Of a stretch of 19,467 nt of DNA, positions 1 through 8,736 are shown piece by piece. A program made the translations under genes and the position numbers. This DNA is from Thermodesulfovibrionia bacterium (GTDB taxonomy: Bacteria; Nitrospirota; Thermodesulfovibrionia; UBA6902): NCBI GenBank assembly GCA_947258735.1, contig CAMYJJ010000026.1, forward strand, positions 1 through 19,467, written 5' to 3'. Every line of letters starts with the position of its first letter. Position 1 is the stretch's first letter. Below the pieces are notes generated by a model. That model worked only from the letters and a program-made list of their open reading frames with translations, was not told where the DNA came from and did not search any database.

Positions 1-55
1 CACTAATATTTTCTTTAGTTTTTTATTCATCTTTTCCTCTGCTTATTATGTCTCT

Positions 56-3000
56 TTAAAATCCATACATCTTCCACACACCAATTTCATCCTTTACAAA
101 AATTAACGGATATGCAAATATCCCGCCACTTTCTGTCCTAATCAACCCACACTCAGCCATATTTTCAGACTGACTCAATAATTCAAATCCCTCAAAGCTT
201 GAAAGTATTGCATTTAACTCAACAGTACCAAGATTATCAAATAAATTGTTATACCTGCTTTTACTCTCATCCACAAAATAATTAAGAGCTGACGAAATAT
301 CACCAGCCATCAAAGCCGTCTTCATCCCATTCCACTTACTCTGCAGCAATGCATCAAAATCAGTCTGATTCAGCACAACTAGCGCAATTGTATCCGTATA
401 CGTATTATTCTGATCATCTGTCACCGTTATGGTCGGGTAATAGACACCTTCAATGTGATATGTAAAATCCATGTTTTCAAATGAAGTCCCGCTATAATCA
501 ATAATCGCATTCCCCTCGTAATCGAGGTCATATGATGTAACGGTGTGCGGTATGCTAGTTGAAACTGAGAAATACGTATTAAGCGGTGCGATACCCGATT
601 CGATGTTTGCCTGCAATGTAACATGAGGAATCGTGTGATCAGCATCTGCTGATATTTCATATCTCGCTATAATTTGTTCCTTATCAACCGCAACTGCTGA
701 AATCGTATTCTGCCCCTCCTGTAATGGCACATGATTCACAAAGAACTCTCCATTGTATACAACAGCCACAATCCCGTTGACCGTCACCCCTGTTTCATAT
801 CCCAAGGTATTTGTCACCGTCCCTTTCACCATAACATCAGGCCTGTTTATCATATCGTTACCAAGCGGAGACGTTATCGATATGCTAACAGTACTTAATG
901 TGGTAAATGCATTATCTACTGAGGATGAAGATGTATTGAGACTGCTAGTTGATGTAATCTTGAAATGATAAATAGTCCCCGGCAATAAGTCTGTCAGTGA
1001 TAAGCTGTGACTTGTCATCAGTGCTGCATCAGATACAGATGAGCCATAAGATGAAGTCGCTCCGTAATCCACCTTACTGTCTGATGGCAGGTCTGTTGTC
1101 CAGCTGATTGTAGCTGAAACCTCGGTTATGTTCGACACGCTGATATTACTTATGACCGGATACATCGGATCTAACGCAGCATCTACAGTAACCGTCTGCT
1201 GGGGGAGCACAAATCCTGAGAGGAGATAGGTGACATAACCGGTCTTTGTAACGGTCCCGCTAATAGTGCCTTGAGCAACATCATTGATCACAAATGTACC
1301 ATCAGCAGCTGTTGATGTATTCTGTGAATCATTTAAGGAATCAGTGACAGACACAGTTGCTGATGCAATGGGAAGACCTGTTGATGAGTCTGTAACCGTA
1401 CCGGTGATGCTTCCTTTTAATTCCAATGACACTGCAATACTGTCCGACGATACATGACCGTACTGGTCTGAAGCCACAGCAGTAATCGTATTTGGACCTT
1501 CTGTGAGCGGTACCTGCGCAGAAAACGAATTTTCTATGATAGCAGCAGAAACTCCGTTGACAGTCACATCCACGAGGTTTGGGTCTACACCATACACAGC
1601 CAGTTGATTCTGACCGGTTGACCAGTAGCCCTGCATTATATCGAGCTGACTGTCTATATATACCCGAAAAGTGGTATCTACATAAGGCCCGAGGTCGCTC
1701 CAAATGCCGCTGTCACTCCGATATGTCATGCCATCCGAATAATAGTCAGTTACGAAACCCCCGTGAACTTTCCACCACTCTATGTAGTTTATATTATCGT
1801 GCACCGTCCTCCAGAGTTCCATATAATATGTATTTCCTGCCGTAACTTGGGGAGGAACTGAAAAGCTGAATGTTTTCCATTCATTATGAGATAAAGAAAC
1901 AGACATGGCAGATATCATATTGCTCATTGCTACAGGACTGCCACCGGGTTGAGTCGTAATCTTTACATATAGATCGCCTCCCGCGTTGCCCACTCTCGTA
2001 AGTATCAATGCTATTGCATCCAGCTCCCCTGAGGCAACTGGTTTAAATGACTGGGCATGCTCCTCTGAATAACCGCCGGTTCCGGCAGTGTTGAATACAT
2101 CACCCGTGACCGTCACCGGTGAAGAGTGTACCGTACTTCCATTCTGGGGAGTATGAATTGTTACTATTATCGGTGGAAATAGCGTGACAGATATGTTCAG
2201 GGTCTGGGTCTGGCTGAACTGATCGGTTGCTATAGCTGTTATTGTGTTTTGCCCCTCAATGAGAGGGACCGATGCTGAAAAGCTATACCCCGTTACTGTG
2301 GCAGGAATACCATTTACCGTAACCGTGGAGTTACTTTCCACATATCCGGTAACCGTCACAGGTGTTAAGTCTATAACCGCTCCGTCAGCAGGAGATGTTA
2401 TCATGAATGAAACCGGAGTCATTTCTATGTCGGAAATCACTGTCTGCCCTGCTATGAATATGCCAGTTTCGGTCTGTCCGATGTAATCAGCTTTCGTAAA
2501 CGTTGCAGTGAAATTGCCGGCAGCCGGTCCTTTTATGGCATAAAATCCGATTGAATCAGTAGCACTTTCATAACTGGTACCGGTGGAGTCTATCACGGTT
2601 ACCGTAACACCCTCTAAAGGCTGCCCTCCTTCGGTGATTATTTCCCTCACCGTTCCGCTTAATGACGGAATGATCGACAGTTGAACATCAAGTGTCTGAG
2701 TCTCTCCCGGACTGAGTGTGCCGCTTACTTCCAGCTCTTCATAACCAAGTTTTGTAGATGTTACAGTGTAATTTCCAGAATTTAATTCGGATAAAATATA
2801 CTGACCATTTGAATCTGTAATTGTGGATTCCGATCTCTCGAATTCTGCTTGATATAAATCAGTGGCCAAGGAAACAAATGAATCATAAATACTTATTACT
2901 CTCGCAGAAACCCAGCCATCGATATCATAATAATCATTTAAATTCGTTGCTATCGTATTCTCAATATCAAAATCGTATCCCCCGGATGAATATCCGATGT

Positions 3001-6000
3001 TCAATTCTATCCAGGAGTTTGTGCTCTTATTATAAATCTGACTTGTGACACTCTTATCATAATATCCTGATAAAATCTCTTCTCTATAATAAGCAGTTTG
3101 CTGTTGATCAATGGTGTCGTTAATGTAAGTTTTAAAGAGTAATTGGAAATAAGATTTCCAGGCACCATAATCTCGACGATAATTTTGCCCTCTATTATAG
3201 GAAAGGACGGTTCCAACGCCCATATTGATAGTTAAAGTTTCAGTTGGTTTATTTACTTCCAAATAATATGTTTGATCTTTATTTAGAAACACAGGAGTTG
3301 AAAAATAAAAGTCTGTCCAAGAATGTTCATTGCTTATTGCATTCATAGGAACAGCATCACTCACGGCCAATATGTTATCCACTTCACTGCCCAAAGCCGA
3401 TTTTAAATATACCGATACATACCCCGAGGTGGCGTTACCAGGTATGCCAAGGTATAAACTAACTTTGGTTAACGGTCCGGCTATTTCAGGCTGAAAACTC
3501 TGAGAATAAAATTCATACCCAGAACCTCCAGAGACACCATTCCAAGTGACTTTAATTGAATCCGTATTATTCAAGGGATTTTTGAACTTAAAAAGGTTTA
3601 CGCAGTATTTCCCTCCCCACGAATTATTAGCTACTGCTATTTTTTGACCGTCATTATACCTGTAACTTTCATATGGTCCTTCAAGTGAGCTCAATCCCGC
3701 ATATGATGACAAGTCAGAATCGTCTGAAGGGAGATTTGTCAATTTTCCGTAAGTATGATGGACGTCACTTGGACTTAAGTTAATGTTTCTAATCTGCTTA
3801 ACAGTAACCATAGCATCAGAAACCGGCAGTCCTGTATCACTGTCAGTAACAGTTCCAACTAACGCAGCCAGTGTCGATGCACTTCCCGTAACATTCAACA
3901 GTACTATTAAATTATCACCGTCATTGGATGGTATTAATAGGCTTTCGGTAAAAACCCCGGCAGACGCAGGTGTGAACGTTATAATCACTGAACAAGACAT
4001 TGAATCCAAAAGTGTTTGACCAGAGCACTCATCTGAAAGAATCTCAAAAGGTGCGGTCGGTGCTCCAATTGTACCGATGACTAAATCACCAGTGCCGACA
4101 TTGGATACAGTAACTCCCAGCCCGGAATAACCACCTACATCGATTGATCCGAAGTCAAGCGGAGTTGGGTTAACCGAAATACTCCAATCATCCAGGGTAC
4201 GATCAGATGTCCCCGTTATTTGTGCTTCAGCAACATCAAACCAGCCAGAGACATACACAACCCTGAATTTTATATAGCCATACCCCTGCATAAGAGTCAG
4301 GAGTTGCGTTACATCAAGATCATTCCACCCGGCTGTAAGAGTTACATCCACTGCAGTCGCTGTCTGCAATGAAATTCCATCTGAGTTATATGCATATACT
4401 TTAGCGGGCTGAGCACTCCCACTAAGATCGCTTATGTAGATCTTCAGGACACTGGAGGCAAGATCTGCAGCCTCAATGTCTGACCGAAAACTCACGGCAC
4501 TGTATTTACCTTGAGATCGCTGTACCGTTCTGCTGTCAGTGAAGAGTCCATCAACCATTAATGCGCTAACATCATTCGTATTGATTTCATTATCTGTTAC
4601 ATTTTTTAATGCCGTGATATAAGTCGAAATGTTCAGGAGATCGGTACTATCGTCACATACATCGCCTATACCGTCATCATCGAGGTCAAACTGATTAGAG
4701 TTGCTCAACCCGGGACAGTTGTCACACACAGCACCAATAGCATCAAAATCGTCATCAATCTGGTCTGGATTAAATTCAGCACAGTTATCACATACATCAC
4801 CAATTCCATCCTGATCTGTGTCATGCTGGTCAGGAGATGAAATGGTTGGACAGTTGTCACAAGAATCACCAATACCGTCTTCATCAGTGTCACGCTGATC
4901 AGGATTTGCATGATTCAGACAGTTGTCACATACATCACCTGCTCCATCTTCATCAATATCGAGCTGATCAGGATTCAAGGCTGACGGGCAGTTATCTGCA
5001 GCATTCAGAAGTCCATCACCATCAATATCGTCGTCACATACATCTCCAGTGCCGTCATAATCAATGTCACTCTGGTCGGAATTTGATTCTGTCGGACAGT
5101 TGTCACATACATCACCCACCCCATCTTCATCAACATCAATCTGCTCTGTATTGGCATTTGACGGGCAGTTATCTGCAGCATTCAGAAGTCCGTCTGCATC
5201 AATATCATCATCGCATATATCTCCAGTGCCGTCATTATCAATGTCACTCTGGTCAGCATTTAAATACGCAGGACAGTTGTCACATACATCACCCACCCCG
5301 TCTTCATCGCCATCATCCTGAAATATGTTTGCGATAAAAGGGCAATTATCACGTGAGTCAATAATATCATCACCATCAGAATCTATGTCAACCTCTATAT
5401 AATCAGTTCTGAGAGAAGTATCACTATTTCCAACTGAATCCATAACCGTTAGACTCACTGTATATATTCCTGTAGAATTATATGTATATGAAGGGTGTTG
5501 CAAAGTGGAGTCTACTGCTCCATCATTATCAAAATCCCACTCCCATGATACGGCAGGCCCCTGTGTGGAAAACGATATGTCTTTAAAATTGACTGTCAGA
5601 GGGGCCGTGCCATGAAAAGGGTTTGCGATAAAGGAAGATGTAAGAAGGTCCTGATACTCATCCGCACCCATATCAACAGTGCCTCCGGCTATTCTCGGAT
5701 GGCCTTCAAAGTCTGCCGACGGGAGTGACGGCGCTGCATTACTGCCCATGTTTCTTGCAGGAGAAGCCTGGGTCAGACGATAGGAACTGTCCAGCATCGG
5801 GTTGGCATTTATATTGTTCCCCGAATTGTGAATCCCGTTCCAGTTGAAGGAAGCTTTTGCAGGATCATAGTCATTGTTAAACGCGTCGGTCGTATTACCA
5901 GATACGTCCATGTCACTACTGGAGGATGTTGCCAGGTTTCCCCAGATGATGTTGTTGTATATATTAATCTTATTTGCCGATACTTCTAAGCCGCCTCCAC

Positions 6001-7720
6001 TGCCTACACCATCGAGCCTCCTTGCGATATTGCCTGTTATCGTATTGTTTATTAAGGTCAGATTTTCAGCCTCTGCATAAATTCCGCCACCATATGGTAC
6101 GTGGGATGTTGGATTGTTGGCGTTGTCCGCTACTATATTGTTTAGTAAGACCGCGTCACGTGACGTGATGATATACATTCCGCCGCCATGAGGGTCCCAA
6201 CCGTACGACCATGGTATATTATTCCAAATTGTGTTTGAAGTTATGATATTCCTGTACAATTCCACACCCATATCGCCTTCAACACAGATTCCGCCGCCGT
6301 TAGCGTAAGAGCGGTTTCCTGTTACCACATTGTCACTCATGATAATTTTCCCATTAGTATTGAGGTCGCCGCCGCCGCATGTATGATCGTGAACAAAGTT
6401 ATCAGAAACTATATTACGGGAAAAAACTATTTCCTGATTTCCGTCAGTTAAAATGAACACCCCTCTGTAGCCTGAGTTAACCGTTATGCCCTCTACAGAA
6501 ATTCTTCCTACGGAAGAATTAACTCCCCCATTATTTATAATATATAGGACAGATAAAGACTTTGTTCCATCAATGAGGACCGTATTTTCCGGATTCAAAT
6601 CTCTGGCGCTGCATGCATTGGTGTAACCGCCTGCGAGATACATTCCATAAATTTCCTGGGATACATAATTAAACATGGGATTCGCAGCAGTTGCATCTGT
6701 ATAACTCCCCTGTTCAATCCTGATAATGTCATACATGCCATTTGACTGGGCTTCGGAAAGGGCCTGCTGCAGTTCAGCGGTCGTTGACACACAATGATAC
6801 GCGGTACATTCATCGCCAATCCCATCATTATTAGTATCAAGCTGGTTAACATTAGATACAGTTGGGCAGTTATCACATGCATCGCCTATACTGTCTCCGT
6901 CTACATCTTCCTGCCCTGAATTGGAAATTATTTTGCAGTTATCATCCTGGCACGTGTTTGCCGCATATCCAGGATTACCATAACCATCTCTATCCGAATC
7001 CGTGCAGGTATCACAGATATCTCCAATGTTATCCCAGTCAGCATCAAGCTGGTCAGGATTACTCAGAAAAGGACAGTTATCTGAAGCATTTTCAATACCG
7101 TCTCCATCATCATCTTCAGAAAAAGTAGTGGCACTGACCTCATTGCTGTAGCCTGAATCCCCGATCGGATTAAATGATTTAACCTGATAATAATACGTAC
7201 TATCAGGGGTCAGCAGAGGATCAGTATCTGAATATGCAGTAATATTTGTTTCCACACTGCCGACCTCCAAATATGTACCATCTGAACCCGTTTTTCGTTC
7301 TATCTTAAAGCCTGACTCAGTATCAGAGTTATCTGTCCATGAAAGGTCTATCTGGCTTGAGGACGTTACTGTGGCTGTCAGATCTGAGGGTGCAGCCGGA
7401 GTTGTGATAATATCTGAGATATGAAGATCTGCACTGGAACTCAATGTAACTGTTCCCGTATAGCCAGTATTTATTGAAAGTGATAAAAGAGTAACACTGA
7501 AATCCCAAGTACAATTTTTTGACGATGTTACATCAAAAACAACATCATCACCATATTGAGGCTTGTTGCCACCTGACCAGTTATCCAGATTTGAAGCAAG
7601 ATAGTCTGTGCCGCCGCCACCCCATGTAACAGTCGCCGCAGTCGCAGAAGCACTACCCCCTATAATGAAGAAATACAGCAATACGCCTAATGTGATTGAT
7701 GTAACTTTAACCCGCTGCAC
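56..7720 (-). CDS. Giant secreted multidomain surface protein (FN3, TSP3, beta-helix, PKD, Hydin-like, Ig-like)
   Basis: This 2554-residue protein is probably an exported adhesin-like or matrix protein; no enzyme motif is visible. The start is GTG, 4-6 bases after GGAAGGGG. The signal peptide is about residues 1-29 (MQRVK, then a hydrophobic stretch, then SASA-TAA). Domains in order, approximate: FN3 109-199; three calcium-binding thrombospondin type 3 units 200-305; parallel beta-helix 306-690, ending in the usual DMGADEY; PKD 691-775; nine further type 3 units 776-1027; a beta-sandwich 1030-1175; Hydin/choice-of-anchor-D-like 1176-1283; a carboxypeptidase-regulatory-like fold split by a large insertion 1284-1680; a second such fold 1683-1770; Ig-like 1772-1850; Ig-like with an insertion 1851-2105; a third regulatory-like fold 2104-2187; FN3 2189-2277; Ig-like 2278-2354; PKD-like 2355-2447; and a C-terminal domain 2448-2554 that may be NTF2-like. 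I see no LPXTG, PEP-CTERM or transmembrane anchor. Export and calcium binding follow from the families; the adhesin role is inferred. Confidence 0.9.
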   Translation of the reverse strand: MQRVKVTSITLGVLLYFFIIGGSASATAATVTWGGGGTDYLASNLDNWSGGNKPQYGDDVVFDVTSSKNCTWDFSVTLLSLSINTGYTGTVTLSSSADLHISDIITTPAAPSDLTATVTSSSQIDLSWTDNSDTESGFKIERKTGSDGTYLEVGSVETNITAYSDTDPLLTPDSTYYYQVKSFNPIGDSGYSNEVSATTFSEDDDGDGIENASDNCPFLSNPDQLDADWDNIGDICDTCTDSDRDGYGNPGYAANTCQDDNCKIISNSGQEDVDGDSIGDACDNCPTVSNVNQLDTNNDGIGDECTAYHCVSTTAELQQALSEAQSNGMYDIIRIEQGSYTDATAANPMFNYVSQEIYGMYLAGGYTNACSARDLNPENTVLIDGTKSLSVLYIINNGGVNSSVGRISVEGITVNSGYRGVFILTDGNQEIVFSRNIVSDNFVHDHTCGGGDLNTNGKIIMSDNVVTGNRSYANGGGICVEGDMGVELYRNIITSNTIWNNIPWSYGWDPHGGGMYIITSRDAVLLNNIVADNANNPTSHVPYGGGIYAEAENLTLINNTITGNIARRLDGVGSGGGLEVSANKINIYNNIIWGNLATSSSSDMDVSGNTTDAFNNDYDPAKASFNWNGIHNSGNNINANPMLDSSYRLTQASPARNMGSNAAPSLPSADFEGHPRIAGGTVDMGADEYQDLLTSSFIANPFHGTAPLTVNFKDISFSTQGPAVSWEWDFDNDGAVDSTLQHPSYTYNSTGIYTVSLTVMDSVGNSDTSLRTDYIEVDIDSDGDDIIDSRDNCPFIANIFQDDGDEDGVGDVCDNCPAYLNADQSDIDNDGTGDICDDDIDADGLLNAADNCPSNANTEQIDVDEDGVGDVCDNCPTESNSDQSDIDYDGTGDVCDDDIDGDGLLNAADNCPSALNPDQLDIDEDGAGDVCDNCLNHANPDQRDTDEDGIGDSCDNCPTISSPDQHDTDQDGIGDVCDNCAEFNPDQIDDDFDAIGAVCDNCPGLSNSNQFDLDDDGIGDVCDDSTDLLNISTYITALKNVTDNEINTNDVSALMVDGLFTDSRTVQRSQGKYSAVSFRSDIEAADLASSVLKIYISDLSGSAQPAKVYAYNSDGISLQTATAVDVTLTAGWNDLDVTQLLTLMQGYGYIKFRVVYVSGWFDVAEAQITGTSDRTLDDWSISVNPTPLDFGSIDVGGYSGLGVTVSNVGTGDLVIGTIGAPTAPFEILSDECSGQTLLDSMSCSVIITFTPASAGVFTESLLIPSNDGDNLIVLLNVTGSASTLAALVGTVTDSDTGLPVSDAMVTVKQIRNINLSPSDVHHTYGKLTNLPSDDSDLSSYAGLSSLEGPYESYRYNDGQKIAVANNSWGGKYCVNLFKFKNPLNNTDSIKVTWNGVSGGSGYEFYSQSFQPEIAGPLTKVSLYLGIPGNATSGYVSVYLKSALGSEVDNILAVSDAVPMNAISNEHSWTDFYFSTPVFLNKDQTYYLEVNKPTETLTINMGVGTVLSYNRGQNYRRDYGAWKSYFQLLFKTYINDTIDQQQTAYYREEILSGYYDKSVTSQIYNKSTNSWIELNIGYSSGGYDFDIENTIATNLNDYYDIDGWVSARVISIYDSFVSLATDLYQAEFERSESTITDSNGQYILSELNSGNYTVTSTKLGYEELEVSGTLSPGETQTLDVQLSIIPSLSGTVREIITEGGQPLEGVTVTVIDSTGTSYESATDSIGFYAIKGPAAGNFTATFTKADYIGQTETGIFIAGQTVISDIEMTPVSFMITSPADGAVIDLTPVTVTGYVESNSTVTVNGIPATVTGYSFSASVPLIEGQNTITAIATDQFSQTQTLNISVTLFPPIIVTIHTPQNGSTVHSSPVTVTGDVFNTAGTGGYSEEHAQSFKPVASGELDAIALILTRVGNAGGDLYVKITTQPGGSPVAMSNMISAMSVSLSHNEWKTFSFSVPPQVTAGNTYYMELWRTVHDNINYIEWWKVHGGFVTDYYSDGMTYRSDSGIWSDLGPYVDTTFRVYIDSQLDIMQGYWSTGQNQLAVYGVDPNLVDVTVNGVSAAIIENSFSAQVPLTEGPNTITAVASDQYGHVSSDSIAVSLELKGSITGTVTDSSTGLPIASATVSVTDSLNDSQNTSTAADGTFVINDVAQGTISGTVTKTGYVTYLLSGFVLPQQTVTVDAALDPMYPVISNISVSNITEVSATISWTTDLPSDSKVDYGATSSYGSSVSDAALMTSHSLSLTDLLPGTIYHFKITSTSSLNTSSSSVDNAFTTLSTVSISITSPLGNDMINRPDVMVKGTVTNTLGYETGVTVNGIVAVVYNGEFFVNHVPLQEGQNTISAVAVDKEQIIARYEISADADHTIPHVTLQANIESGIAPLNTYFSVSTSIPHTVTSYDLDYEGNAIIDYSGTSFENMDFTYHIEGVYYPTITVTDDQNNTYTDTIALVVLNQTDFDALLQSKWNGMKTALMAGDISSALNYFVDESKSRYNNLFDNLGTVELNAILSSFEGFELLSQSENMAECGLIRTESGGIFAYPLIFVKDEIGVWKMYGF
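1640..2085 (-). other. Inserted beta-sandwich module, copy 2, within the giant protein
   Basis: Residues about 1878-2028 repeat the pattern of copy 1: GTGGY...QSFKP..SG...W..F.FS.P...TYYMEL...TTFRVYI...LDIMQ. The module lies inside an Ig-like fold. The first half of that fold carries SSPVTVTGDVF and the second half carries VDVTVNGVSA and EGPNTITAVASDQ. The uninterrupted neighbouring fold at residues 1772-1850 shows the same two parts joined directly (TPVTVTGYVESNSTVTVNG). The two module copies are diverged at DNA level. Confidence 0.65.
3110..3530 (-). other. Inserted beta-sandwich module, copy 1, within the giant protein
   Basis: Residues about 1397-1540 form a module with the pattern GGSGY...QSFQP...G...W..F.FS.P...TYYLE...LLFKTYI...IDQQQ. 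It resembles the choice-of-anchor R type of beta-sandwich, judged by recalled pattern only. It interrupts another sandwich-like region, whose halves appear to be about 1320-1395 and 1547-1623. That region in turn separates the halves of a carboxypeptidase-regulatory-like fold (GTVTDSDTGLPVSDAMVTV and ITDSNGQYILSELNSGNYTV). The outer split is clear; the middle layer is inferred. Confidence 0.65.
4927..5280 (-). repeat. Two tandem 177-base repeats encoding thrombospondin type 3 units
   Basis: Two adjacent near-identical copies lie inside the second type 3 block of the giant gene. The shared stretch that begins acgggcagttatctgcagca occurs at 4984 and 5161, exactly 177 bases (59 codons) apart. 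Each copy encodes two type 3 units, including the string DGLLNAADNCP. The other units of the block are clearly more diverged, so this pair is probably a recent in-frame duplication. Confidence 0.85.
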
Positions 7721-7733
7721 ATGTCCCCTTCCA

Positions 7734-7762
7734 CGTTAATCATTCATAAATAAATATTAACG
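7734..7762 (-). promoter_or_regulatory. Inverted repeat in the leader of the giant gene
   Basis: A perfect 7-base inverted repeat (cgttaat at 7734-7740, attaacg at 7756-7762, 15-base loop) lies just upstream of the ribosome binding site and downstream of the predicted promoter. It could be an operator or an RNA hairpin near the binding site. Nothing else supports a choice between these. Confidence 0.35.
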
Positions 7763-7781
7763 CTAAACCCGAAAGTACATC

Positions 7782-7810
7782 ATTCTAAATAAATAAATTA
7801 TAAAATGCAA
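7782..7810 (-). promoter_or_regulatory. Predicted sigma70-type promoter of the giant gene
   Basis: On the minus strand, TTGCAT (7805-7810) and TAGAAT (7782-7787) are separated by exactly 17 bases. Transcription would begin near 7775, giving a leader of about 55 bases before the GTG start. The surrounding DNA is very AT-rich, which raises the chance of accidental matches. Confidence 0.5.
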
Positions 7811-8058
7811 TAAAAAAATTACTTCAGATAGAAATCTTTACGATAAAAATAAAAAACAGTCTTTTTAAAATAGCAGACATATCAGGTGATAATGAGATTG
7901 ATGATAAAGAATTCTAAAAATCGGGAGTATAAGAGTCAGTATATCCGGGGGCTACATTTTCATACTTTTAATAAAGCGAAGAATAAAAATTGAAATTGAT
8001 CATGGAGCAGAGAGCTTAATATTGTTCATCTCAATGAATAAATCCAGACAATATAATC
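7811..8058. other. AT-rich intergenic stretch without a recognised feature
   Basis: About 250 bases between the giant gene's promoter and the small membrane protein gene. I see no reading frame with a ribosome binding site, no RNA gene and no convincing terminator. Confidence 0.5.
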
Positions 8059-8163
8059 TTATCCAGTAGAGATCAAGATAATAAGTGCAAACATGATAGC
8101 AAACAAAAACATACTACCTAAATACTTTAGTATTACATTTCTATTTTCCTCGGTTATTTTCAT
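8059..8163 (-). CDS. Small single-span membrane protein, 34 residues
   Basis: The ATG start follows GAGGAGG by nine bases, one of the strongest ribosome binding sites in the window. The peptide has a charged N-terminal part (MKITEENRNVILKY) followed by a hydrophobic span of about 19 residues (GSMFLFAIMFALIILISTG) and then TAA. One inner-membrane helix is predicted, with charged residues at the N-terminus. I do not recognise a family. It lies upstream of the giant gene on the same strand, about 340 bases away, but that gene appears to have its own promoter, so co-transcription is uncertain. The strong binding site and the clean split into polar and hydrophobic halves support a real gene. Confidence 0.6.
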   Translation of the reverse strand: MKITEENRNVILKYLGSMFLFAIMFALIILISTG

Positions 8164-8312
8164 GTTTACCGGCCTCCTCAAATATTAACCATCACAAAAA
8201 TCATATCGGCACATTATTGTATCTTCTTAAGGTATGAACTGAGATATCTTTTGTTTATAAAATTCTGAATTAAAGATGTTGGCTTGTCATTCTCAGTGCA
8301 TAGATAATAGAT

Positions 8313-8490
8313 TGGACTTCCCCCGAATTGGTGGACACGCCTGAGAATTAGTACGATTAAAAAGGAGGTGTACAAATGGGGGAAATAATTCGTCATTTCA
8401 GGCGAGAGTTCAAAGTTAATGCAGTCCAACTGGTGACAGAGAAAAAGATGTCATTACGTCATGTAGCAGAGGATTTGGATATTCACCCTC
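8313..8490 (+). mobile_element. Truncated left end of an IS3-type insertion sequence
   Basis: The stretch starting tggacttcccccgaattggt at 8313, followed by ggacacg, resembles an IS3-family terminal inverted repeat. It is followed by a perfect ribosome binding site (aaaggaggtg) and the first codons of orfA. No matching right end, orfB or remainder of orfA is present. The element therefore survives only as its first 180 bases or so, cut where the DUF1554 fragment begins. Confidence 0.7.
8376..8490 (+). pseudogene. Truncated IS3-family transposase orfA (N-terminal helix-turn-helix part)
   Basis: The ATG lies 6 bases after GGAGG. The first 36-38 residues (MGEIIRHFRREFKVNAVQLV, then EKKMSLRHVAEDLDIHP) match the start of the transposase orfA helix-turn-helix domain, which normally continues with a leucine-rich helix and a KW motif. 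After DIHP the frame runs into unrelated DNA that codes on the other strand. The open frame continuing to 8636 is therefore an accidental fusion. The product cannot be a working transposase. Confidence 0.75.
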
Positions 8491-8493
8491 CCT

Positions 8494-8693
8494 CCTCAGA
8501 CATCTGCGCCCGCCTCGGTAACGCTGATTGTCACAAGCAAGGAGCCGTCGGTGAGGTCAGCCCAGTCATCGGCAACTTTCACCTTGTCAACTCTTTTATA
8601 TGGCATGTCGCTTCTGTTCAATCTGGTACTGGATGATTGTGTTGCATCAGAGATCCATGCCTTATAGGCCCCGGGGGTCCTCGTCCGAAGCAC
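8494..8693 (-). pseudogene. Orphan DUF1554 domain fragment
   Basis: Minus-strand codons from 8672 down to 8496 read GAYKAWISD...RLNRSDMPY...ADDWADLTDGSL...ISVTEAGADV. This lines up without gaps with the middle of the C-terminal domain of the collagen-like protein next door (GTYKAWLSN...RLTKHDVPY...AADWVDLTDGSL...ISLNEYGMEV), about 28 of 57 residues identical. The domain's beginning (the FVT...GGADAKC part) and its C-terminal cysteine half are missing. The lower-coordinate end is cut at the insertion sequence junction; the upper end meets a GC-rich hairpin. GC content is about 48%, lower than in the intact copy. No start or binding site suggests independent translation. Confidence 0.75.
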
Positions 8694-8714
8694 CGCCCCC
8701 CGGGGAGGCGGTGC
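8690..8714. terminator. GC-rich hairpin just past the collagen-like gene
   Basis: gcaccgcc (8690-8697) and ggcggtgc (8707-8714) form a perfect 8-base stem about 22 bases beyond the stop codon of the collagen-like gene. No T-run follows on either strand, so it is not a standard intrinsic terminator. It may slow polymerase or protect the 3' end, or it may be a recombination scar, since it lies exactly where the orphan DUF1554 homology begins. Confidence 0.35.
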
Positions 8715-8736
8715 CGCGGGCTTCAGACCCTAAGAA

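Noticed and set aside
4837..5337. 166-codon plus-strand frame rich in His and Gln with repeats
   Set aside because: Its repeats merely mirror the thrombospondin type 3 repeats of the opposite strand, and there is no binding site.
8376..8636. 86-residue protein read as an intact small gene
   Set aside because: Only the first 36-38 residues are transposase; the rest is antisense read-through of the DUF1554 fragment.
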